From NCBI GenBank assembly GCA_965368585.1, contig CBDUNM010000093.1, forward strand, positions 1-20,187: DNA of 20,187 bases, read 5' to 3'. A model generated the notes under the pieces. That model was not told the origin of the DNA. It was given only the letters and a program-made list of their open reading frames with translations, and searched no databases. The position numbers and the translations under genes are program-made. Position 1 is the stretch's first letter. Every line of letters begins with the position of its first letter. Below are positions 7,258 to 13,373 of this stretch, piece after piece. This DNA is from JARRQB01 sp965368585. GTDB lineage: Bacteria > Pseudomonadota > Gammaproteobacteria > Chromatiales > Chromatiaceae.

Positions 7258-9279
7258 ATGCCTGAAAGCCGTCCACGTCGAGTCAAGAACCCCGAGAGCA
7301 TCGCCAAAACCTACCGCCGCCATATTCAGATCCTACTGGCGGTCACCTTCGTGACGTTTATCAGCGCGCTTCCGGGTGACTTTGTCTGGACGGACAGCAC
7401 GTATGTCGTTGAGGGAACGCAAAGGATCCGGAGTTTCCAGGATATCGCCGACGTGTTGCGCTACACGGCACCGCAATACCGGACCCGTCTGGACGGCCCC
7501 CCGATCAGCGAATCGAGCGGTAGTTGGCAGCCGATCACAACACTGGATCTGAGCCTGGGTTGGGCCATCTGGCGAGACTGCGCATTTTGTTTCCGCCTGG
7601 AGGGTCTGCTCCTGCATTTCGCCACCGTGCTCGGCTTTCTGGCATTGGGCAGGCATTTGCTCTCGCAGCGACGCCGGGGCAACAGCGTGGCACTCTGGGC
7701 AGCCATGGGATTCGCCGTTCACCCGATCGTCGTTCCTGTCGTGTCCAGTAGCCAGGGCCGTCCGGTGCTGCTGGCAACCGCATTGGCCACTTGGGGTATC
7801 GTGCTGTTCTCGCGGTTGCCGCCCACCTCGAAATCGCACCACCGCGATCTGCCGCGGTGGTGGATCTGGCTCGCCGCGGCCGCGGCTGCGGCGATCGGCG
7901 CCTGGGAACTCGCGCTGGCCATGCCCGTCGCAGCGCTCCTGATCGCCTGGTTCGACAGCAGCGAACGCGAACGACCCGGTCTGCGGGGTATTTCGCGCAA
8001 GCGCATCGCAGGGCTGATGCTGCTGTCCGCGTTCGGCGCTGCCTATTTCCTGTACCGCTTGGCGGTCTTTGGCGGGTTCGGCTTCGCCGGCACCTACCCT
8101 ACCGACAGCCTGGTGCGAAACCTGGGCACCGCTTTGCGTCTGTTCTGGCAACACCTGAGTGTCGTACTGGTCCCGGGTGAACCGGTCATTTCCGACGCTT
8201 TTCGGATCACCACCGCCTGGGGCGCACGCGAGGTCGCAGCGCTCCTGGGCCTGTCGGTATGGATTGCAATCACGGTATTCGGCCTGAAGACACGGCACCC
8301 CGCCGCCCTCGGCAGCGCCTGGTTCCTACTCTGGAGCCTGCCCGTCACCGGCGTGTTTCCTTTGGTTCGCTACTATAGTGAAGCGGCGCTCTACCCCGCA
8401 TATTGGGGACTGATGTTCGGGGTGGCCTTTCTTCTCATGCAGTTATGGCGACCGATAGGCCGGCAATTGACTCGCGGCAGCGAGGCGGTGATGTTTGGCC
8501 CCATCATTCTGACGATCGCTTTTATCAGCGCGTTGAGCAACGTTCGCTTCTGGAGCGACCAGGCGTTGTTCGAAAGCGAGGTGGACAACGATCCCTACTA
8601 CATTGAAGGCCGCAGTATTTTATCCCGCCTGTCGACGGAGCAGGGCCTGGTCGCCGAACCCCTGGATCAGGCACTGAAGGCCATCGAAGCCAGCCAGGAC
8701 CGAAAGTTCACCGGTTTCTATCCGAAATTCGACGTATTCAGCCATCTCGGCCATGCACAGCTTGAGATGCGTTATTTCGATGAAGCGGAATCAAGCTTCA
8801 ATATGGCCCTGAGCGAACGCCCGACCAGCGCGTCGGCAAACCACGGCCTAGGCAGGGCCTTGTTGGGCCTGGGGGATTCCGATGGCGCCATGAGAGCCTT
8901 CGAAACCGCGCTGAAACTGAAGCCCGACTTTTTACCCGCCCAGGCCGATCTCGGCATCGCCATGATCGGACAGAAAAAATACGAACAAGGTCTGGAGTAT
9001 CTGGCAGCCGGGTTGTCGATCGGCCTGGACGACTACGGCAGGCGTATGGCCATGGCGAACGCTTTTATCGAGCTAAAGGAACTGGAACGGGCGCAACAAA
9101 ATCTCGATGCGGCGCTGGGTTTCAGCGAAACCTCGGAAGCCCGTGCGAAACTCGCCTGGGTGCAATGGAAACTGGGCAAACGGGCGAAAGCACGTGAAAA
9201 CATCAATATCGCCCTGCAACTGGACGAGTACAGCAGCAGCTATGTGCTGGAAGTGGCGCGCCTGATAACCGCCGAATAA
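7258..9279 (+). CDS. Multi-spanning membrane protein with C-terminal TPR repeats (TMTC-like)
   Basis: The start is placed at the ATG at 7258, 11 bases after hemJ stops. The frame is open further upstream but that part overlaps hemJ out of frame. The resulting protein is 673 residues. After a basic N-terminus comes a first membrane helix (about 23-41), then a luminal-type loop with FVWTDSTYVVEGTQ and GSWQPITTLDLSLGWAIW, the WxPlttlsl-like motif of TMTC/PMT-type proteins. About ten further hydrophobic helices follow up to about 425. Residues about 490-660 contain at least four TPR units (for example SANHGLGRALLGLGDSDGAM). Animal relatives are O-mannosyltransferases; the bacterial function is not established. 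A role in glycan or lipid-linked sugar handling is inference. Confidence 0.85.
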   Translation: MPESRPRRVKNPESIAKTYRRHIQILLAVTFVTFISALPGDFVWTDSTYVVEGTQRIRSFQDIADVLRYTAPQYRTRLDGPPISESSGSWQPITTLDLSLGWAIWRDCAFCFRLEGLLLHFATVLGFLALGRHLLSQRRRGNSVALWAAMGFAVHPIVVPVVSSSQGRPVLLATALATWGIVLFSRLPPTSKSHHRDLPRWWIWLAAAAAAAIGAWELALAMPVAALLIAWFDSSERERPGLRGISRKRIAGLMLLSAFGAAYFLYRLAVFGGFGFAGTYPTDSLVRNLGTALRLFWQHLSVVLVPGEPVISDAFRITTAWGAREVAALLGLSVWIAITVFGLKTRHPAALGSAWFLLWSLPVTGVFPLVRYYSEAALYPAYWGLMFGVAFLLMQLWRPIGRQLTRGSEAVMFGPIILTIAFISALSNVRFWSDQALFESEVDNDPYYIEGRSILSRLSTEQGLVAEPLDQALKAIEASQDRKFTGFYPKFDVFSHLGHAQLEMRYFDEAESSFNMALSERPTSASANHGLGRALLGLGDSDGAMRAFETALKLKPDFLPAQADLGIAMIGQKKYEQGLEYLAAGLSIGLDDYGRRMAMANAFIELKELERAQQNLDAALGFSETSEARAKLAWVQWKLGKRAKARENINIALQLDEYSSSYVLEVARLITAE

Positions 9280-9286
9280 ACGCCGA

Positions 9287-9337
9287 GCCCCCACTCGCGG
9301 GGGCCCGCTGGATGCGAAACCGACGCGCTTCGCGCGT
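9287..9337. terminator. Two hairpins in the convergent gap between the TPR gene and the A-type carrier
   Basis: The first hairpin is GCCCCC / GGGGGC (9287-9292 and 9299-9304) with a six-base loop. The second is a perfect ACGCGC / GCGCGT stem with a TTC loop (9323-9337) that touches the minus-strand stop codon; on the minus strand it is followed by CGGTTTCG. Neither has a strong U-run, so these are imperfect terminator candidates serving the two converging genes. Confidence 0.45.
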
Positions 9338-9714
9338 TACGAGCAGCCACCCTGAGATCCACAGGTCCCGCAACCGCCGCCGCCCGTCGCGGGTTGGAGG
9401 TTGTTAAACACGAAGCGGGCGTCGCCGTTGCCGCTGTCGACAAAATCGATTTCGACACCGCGCAAATGATCAAGAGTGCCCCCGTCGACAATCAACTTGA
9501 AGCCATCGTATGCGCGCACGCTATCGTCCTGGCTCACCTGATCGGTGAAGGTCATACCAAAACTCACCCCGCTGCAACCGCCCGGTGTGGCAAACACGCG
9601 CACGCCTTCGATGTTGTCTTCGACCTGTCCTATCAATTCCTGCATCTTGACTTGGGCTGAGCCGGTCAGGGACAGGTCGGTTTCGTTCAATACGTTTTCT
9701 GCTATAGCGTTCAT
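9337..9714 (-). CDS. HesB/IscA-family A-type Fe-S carrier with variant Cys-rich C-terminus
   Basis: The start is the ATG at 9714, with GAGGA ten bases upstream; a TTG at 9744 would add ten residues unlike the family. The 125-residue protein has the A-type core with Cys47 in TPGGCSGVSFGM, the VDGGTLDHLRGVEIDFVD segment and RFVFNNLQPA. The tail is not the usual CGCGxSF: it is Gly-rich with Cys115, Cys118 and Cys124 (CGTCGSQGGCS). Such proteins bind and pass on Fe-S clusters. It is distinct from ErpA at 2887 and is probably transcribed with the DUF5063 gene 81 bases upstream. Whether it acts in general Fe-S assembly or for one client cannot be told. Confidence 0.9.
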   Translation of the reverse strand: MNAIAENVLNETDLSLTGSAQVKMQELIGQVEDNIEGVRVFATPGGCSGVSFGMTFTDQVSQDDSVRAYDGFKLIVDGGTLDHLRGVEIDFVDSGNGDARFVFNNLQPATGGGGCGTCGSQGGCS

Positions 9715-9795
9715 CGTGGTCTGGTCCTCAAAATTCCGATCCAAAATTTCGGCGGGTAGCTTACCATGATCGACGTGGATCGGTTAAGCCATTGA

Positions 9796-10296
9796 TTAAC
9801 GGCTATTAAACGAGGTTAATTCGTCTCGTGCCGACAACTCATACAGATGTCGCTCGGCATCCACCAGATGCTGACCCCAATGCACGTGATACCCGTGGCG
9901 CCAGCTCTTTAAGGTCGATTCCCGGTCCTGCGCAATCTTCAGGCCCATCAAACCATACTTCAACTCGCAATAGATATCGGTCAAATCGTCCGCGAGACTG
10001 CCGCTCATCGACTGTCCGTCCTGCGCCGAATCGAATTGCATCCAGTAGCTGTCCCGCTCGCCAAGCAGATGTCGCAACCGGGTGAACAGTTCGAAGCGCG
10101 CGTCCAAGTCCACCTGCATGGGCTCGCCCCCCCCGTCGGCAGGTCCCAGCGCGGCCATATCCGCATGAATGCGGGGCAGGAGTTCCAACAACCGTTCCAG
10201 CCAACCGTCGTCTCCCGGATCGACAACCCGCGCCGATTCGATCAACTCGCAGTATTCCTGTGCCGTCTGCACCATGTTATCGAACGCTTTTCCCAT
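9796..10296 (-). CDS. DUF5063 domain-containing protein
   Basis: The 166-residue soluble, acidic protein fits DUF5063. It begins with an alpha-helical segment (VQTAQEYCELIES) and has the family's most recognisable part near the C-terminus: YWMQFDS, GSLADDLTDIYCELKYGL, then WRHGYHVHWGQHLVDAERHLYEL. No catalytic motif or membrane segment is visible. The function is unknown. A GGGGGAG lies three bases before the ATG at 10296, which is close for a ribosome binding site. It sits between rubredoxin and an A-type Fe-S carrier on the same strand, so a redox or Fe-S connection is possible but unproven. Confidence 0.82.
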   Translation of the reverse strand: MGKAFDNMVQTAQEYCELIESARVVDPGDDGWLERLLELLPRIHADMAALGPADGGGEPMQVDLDARFELFTRLRHLLGERDSYWMQFDSAQDGQSMSGSLADDLTDIYCELKYGLMGLKIAQDRESTLKSWRHGYHVHWGQHLVDAERHLYELSARDELTSFNSR

Positions 10297-10332
10297 CGGC
10301 TCCCCCGGATCGTTCCGGCTAGGGCTAGACGC

Positions 10333-10360
10333 AAGGTAAAACCATGTCGTCAGCCGTCAA
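10333..10360 (-). promoter_or_regulatory. Candidate sigma-70 promoter for the DUF5063 gene
   Basis: On the minus strand TTGACG (10355-10360) is followed by a 16-base spacer and TACCTT (10333-10338). The -35 matches 5 of 6 and the -10 only 3 of 6. It lies about 37 bases before the DUF5063 ATG in the 122-base gap after rubredoxin, which would let DUF5063 and the A-type carrier be transcribed independently of rubredoxin. Confidence 0.35.
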
Positions 10361-10418
10361 TGCTTCCCGTCGACCTTAAGTGTAGACGAGAGCTTTGCAG
10401 CTTCCGCGCCCGGGCGAG

Positions 10419-10583
10419 CTAAATTTCCATCATTTCAAAGTCCTCTTTGCCGGCACCGCATTCCGGACACTGCCAGTTGATCGGAATATCGTCCCATTTG
10501 GTACCGGGCGCGATGCCTTCTTCGGGCACCCCTTTAGCCTCGTCATAGACGTATCCGCAGATCACGCACATGTAGGTTTTCAT
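10419..10583 (-). CDS. Rubredoxin
   Basis: This 54-residue protein begins MKTYMCVICGYVYDEAKG and ends in DFEMMEI. The two knuckles C6-V-I-C9-G and C39-P-E-C42-G hold a single iron on four cysteines, and the core W30-D-D-I-P-x-x-W37 is typical. Rubredoxins carry single electrons in the cytoplasm, for example to alkane hydroxylases, or to reductases that remove oxygen and peroxide. An AGGGG eight bases before the ATG is a good ribosome binding site. It is divergent from thiD across 86 bases. A rubredoxin beside thiD-thiE-hemL is an order I associate with Chromatiales-type gammaproteobacteria. No alkane hydroxylase or rubredoxin reductase gene is in the window. Confidence 0.96.
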   Translation of the reverse strand: MKTYMCVICGYVYDEAKGVPEEGIAPGTKWDDIPINWQCPECGAGKEDFEMMEI

Positions 10584-10669
10584 TCACCCAACCCCTCAGT
10601 CCTGAAAAAAGGCCGCTGATTCTGACAGATGCCGACGCTTCGCAAAACCGCGAATGTTAATATTCCGCC

Positions 10670-11452
10670 ATGGATGCAACAGCTAAAATTAAACCCGTGG
10701 TGCTCTGTGTGTCCGGACACGATCCAATCGGCGGCGCCGGGATACAGGCTGACATCGAGACGCTGGCGGCACTGGGGTGCCATGCCGCCACGGCGGTCAC
10801 CTGCCAGACGCTCCAGGACACCCGCAATGTGCGCGAGGTCATTGCCAACGCACCGTCGTTGCTGGCGGCTCAGATCGAGACCATCTGCGACGATCTGTCG
10901 CCGGTTTGCGTCAAAATCGGACTACTCGGGACTGCCGAACTGACGGCGGTGGTGTCGGCGCTGTTGACCAATATGGACATACCGGTGGTGCTTGACCCGG
11001 TACTTAGCGCGGGTGGGGGCAAAGACCTTGCCGCCGCCGGACTACTGGCGGCGATACGCGGCTTGCTGCCCCAGATCGCCCTGGCGACACCCAATCGCCG
11101 CGAGGCACGTCGTCTATGCGAAACAGACGATACCGCCGAAGCCGCCCGCCGACTGCTTGAGTACGGCTGCACCTCGGTGCTCGTCACCGGCGCCGACGAA
11201 GCCTCCGGTGACCGGGTGCTCAATCAACTGTTCGCGGCCAACGCACCACCGGTTGATTTTTACTGGCCGCGACTGGCGGGACAATTTCACGGCTCGGGTT
11301 GCACGCTCGCCTCGGCATGTGCTGCGTATCTCGCGCACGGCGCGCCCCTAGCAGAGGCCGTCGACAAGGCTCAGCGTTACGCCTGGGAAACCCTGCGGAT
11401 CGCGCATCGCTCCGGCCGCGGTCAATCGCTGCCGGGACGAATCCTCCCGTGA
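10670..11452 (+). CDS. thiD: Hydroxymethylpyrimidine / phosphomethylpyrimidine kinase
   Basis: The 260-residue protein is a full-length ThiD of the ribokinase-like fold. It has the N-terminal substrate motif SGHDPIGGAGIQADIETLAA, the VLDPVLSAGGG segment and the C-terminal anion-hole motif FHGSGCTLASACAAYLA. It phosphorylates hydroxymethylpyrimidine twice to give the pyrophosphate used by ThiE. The ATG at 10670 has no clear Shine-Dalgarno sequence; a TAATAT lies at 10658-10663. No thi-box (TPP riboswitch) is visible in the short leader. The stop overlaps the thiE start by GTGA. Confidence 0.96.
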   Translation: MDATAKIKPVVLCVSGHDPIGGAGIQADIETLAALGCHAATAVTCQTLQDTRNVREVIANAPSLLAAQIETICDDLSPVCVKIGLLGTAELTAVVSALLTNMDIPVVLDPVLSAGGGKDLAAAGLLAAIRGLLPQIALATPNRREARRLCETDDTAEAARRLLEYGCTSVLVTGADEASGDRVLNQLFAANAPPVDFYWPRLAGQFHGSGCTLASACAAYLAHGAPLAEAVDKAQRYAWETLRIAHRSGRGQSLPGRILP

Positions 11453-12084
11453 ACGTCCTGCGCGGGCTGTACGCCATTACTCCTGACCCGTCGCCGGGCT
11501 GCGGACCGTTGAGCGCCATGGTAAGCGCCGCGATCGCGGGCGGTGCCCGGGTGATTCAGTATCGCGACAAATCGGATGATCGCGTGCGCCGCCGCCGGGA
11601 GGTTACCGCCCTGCTCGACGTGTGCCACCCGGCCGGTGTGCCGCTCCTGATCAACGACGATGTGGCGCTCGCGGCCGAAATCGGTGCCGACGGCGTGCAT
11701 ATCGGACGGGCGGACCTACCCCTGGCGCGCGCGCGCGCGGCGCTCGGGGACCAGGCGATCATCGGGGTTTCCTGCTACAACGATCTCGCGCTCGCCCGTG
11801 CAGCTCATGACAGCGGCGCCACCTATGCCGCGTTCGGCAGTTTTTTTGCGTCCCCCACCAAACCGCAGGCGGTGCATGCCGATGTCGCGCTGCTCGCACG
11901 AGCGCAGCAAGAGCTCGCGATTTCCCTGGTTGCGATCGGCGGCATCACGCCCGAGAATGGCCGCGCGCTGATCTCTGCCGGCGCGGATATGCTGGCGGTG
12001 ATCAGCGCCGTATTCGCGCAGCCTGACGTGAAGACTGCGGCCCACGCCTTTTCAAGCCTGTTTCCGGAGGACCACCCGACATGA
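11449..12084 (+). CDS. thiE: Thiamine-phosphate synthase
   Basis: The start is the GTG at 11449, which overlaps the thiD stop (GTGA) and gives 211 residues, the usual ThiE length. An upstream in-frame ATG would lie inside thiD and add unrelated sequence. The TIM-barrel markers are present: LRGLYAITPD at the start, VIQYRDKSDD, PLLINDDVALAAEIGADGVH, FGSFFASPTKPQA (phosphate-binding), and VAIGGITPENG. ThiE joins hydroxymethylpyrimidine pyrophosphate to the thiazole phosphate to form thiamine monophosphate. A GC alternating run at about 11724-11740 lies within the gene. The stop overlaps the hemL start by ATGA. Confidence 0.96.
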   Translation: MNVLRGLYAITPDPSPGCGPLSAMVSAAIAGGARVIQYRDKSDDRVRRRREVTALLDVCHPAGVPLLINDDVALAAEIGADGVHIGRADLPLARARAALGDQAIIGVSCYNDLALARAAHDSGATYAAFGSFFASPTKPQAVHADVALLARAQQELAISLVAIGGITPENGRALISAGADMLAVISAVFAQPDVKTAAHAFSSLFPEDHPT

Positions 12085-13364
12085 CCACTTCTCACGACCT
12101 TTTCGAGGCTGCCCAACGCCACATACCGGGCGGCGTCAACTCGCCCGTGCGCGCCTTCAAAGGGGTCGGAGGCGATCCGGTGTTTTTCGACAGCGCGGCA
12201 GGGCCTTTCGTGTTCGACGCGACGGGACAACGATTTATCGATTATGTCGGCTCCTGGGGCCCCATGGTGCTCGGCCATGCGCATCCCGAGGTTATAGAAG
12301 CGGTCGGGGCGATCATTCACAAGGGACTGTCATTCGGCGCGCCCACCATGATCGAAACCGAGATGGCGGACAAGGTGTGCGAACTCGTCCCGAGTCTGGA
12401 CCTGGTCCGGATGGTCTCGTCGGGGACCGAAGCCACCATGTCGGCGATTCGTCTGGCGCGCGGCTTTACCGGGCGCGACAAGATCGTCAAATTCGAGGGC
12501 TGTTATCACGGCCATTCGGACTCGCTGTTGGTCAAAGCGGGATCCGGGGCCTTGACACTGGGGGAACCATCCTCACCCGGCGTACCGGCCAGCCTGGCCG
12601 AACATACGCTAACGCTGCAGTACAATGACCTGGATCAGGTACGAGACGCCTTGGCCCGGACCGGCGACCAGGTCGCGTGCATCATCGTCGAACCGGTCAC
12701 CGGCAATATGAACTGCATTCCCCCAGCGCCCGGATTCCTGGCGGGCCTGCGCGAAGTCTGCGACCGGCACGGCGCGGTGCTGATCTTTGATGAGGTCATG
12801 ACCGGCTTCCGGGTCTCCCTGGGCGGCGCCCAGGGCCTCTACGGAATCACGCCGGATCTGACGACGCTCGGCAAAGTCATCGGCGGCGGCATGCCGGTCG
12901 GCGCGTTCGGCGGGCGACGGGATATCATGGAAAAAATCGCACCCCTGGGTCCCGTTTACCAGGCGGGGACCTTGTCCGGTAATCCGGTCGCCATGGCGGC
13001 CGGACTTAAGACCTTGGAGTTGATCTCCGCGCCCGGTTTCTTCGAGGATCTCGGCGCCAAGACCGCAAAGCTGGCCCAAGGATTGGTGCAAGCCGCACAC
13101 GACGCCGGCGTCGCACTGACCGAAAACCACGTCGGCGGCATGTTCGGCATCTTTTTCACTGACGCCGAGCGAGTAAGCAATTTTGCCCAAACAACAGCCT
13201 GCGACCTCGACCGCTTCAAACGTTTCTTCCACGCAATGCTGCGGCGCGAGGTCTATCTGGCACCGTCGGCCTACGAAGCGGGCTTCGTATCGGCCGCACA
13301 CGGGGAATCGGAGATCCATACGACCCTGGGCGCCGCCGCGGAAGCGTTCGCTGAAATCAAATAA
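12081..13364 (+). CDS. hemL: Glutamate-1-semialdehyde 2,1-aminomutase
   Basis: The 427-residue protein is a complete HemL, a PLP enzyme converting glutamate-1-semialdehyde to 5-aminolevulinate, the last step of the C5 route into heme. The N-terminal PGGVNSPVRAFKGVGG is diagnostic. SSGTEATMSAIRLAR binds the cofactor phosphate, IFDEVMTGFR holds the conserved Asp, and the Schiff-base lysine is Lys265 in TTLGKVIGGGMPVGAFGG, the same number as in E. coli. A GGAGGA nine bases before the ATG supports the start. Coupling to thiD-thiE is also found in Pseudomonas and suggests shared transcription; both pathways are costly cofactor routes. Confidence 0.97.
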   Translation: MTTSHDLFEAAQRHIPGGVNSPVRAFKGVGGDPVFFDSAAGPFVFDATGQRFIDYVGSWGPMVLGHAHPEVIEAVGAIIHKGLSFGAPTMIETEMADKVCELVPSLDLVRMVSSGTEATMSAIRLARGFTGRDKIVKFEGCYHGHSDSLLVKAGSGALTLGEPSSPGVPASLAEHTLTLQYNDLDQVRDALARTGDQVACIIVEPVTGNMNCIPPAPGFLAGLREVCDRHGAVLIFDEVMTGFRVSLGGAQGLYGITPDLTTLGKVIGGGMPVGAFGGRRDIMEKIAPLGPVYQAGTLSGNPVAMAAGLKTLELISAPGFFEDLGAKTAKLAQGLVQAAHDAGVALTENHVGGMFGIFFTDAERVSNFAQTTACDLDRFKRFFHAMLRREVYLAPSAYEAGFVSAAHGESEIHTTLGAAAEAFAEIK

Positions 13365-13373
13365 CGCCGCCCC

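Noticed and set aside
10407..10416. Perfect palindrome CGCCCGGGCG after the rubredoxin stop codon
   Set aside because: It leaves no adequate loop and no U-run, so it is not a credible terminator; it may be chance in GC-rich DNA.
11724..11740. Alternating GC run in thiE as a possible phase-variation tract
   Set aside because: It is a dinucleotide run within a conserved, intact gene encoding an Ala/Arg helix; a run of this length in GC-rich DNA is not unusual and no switch is implied.
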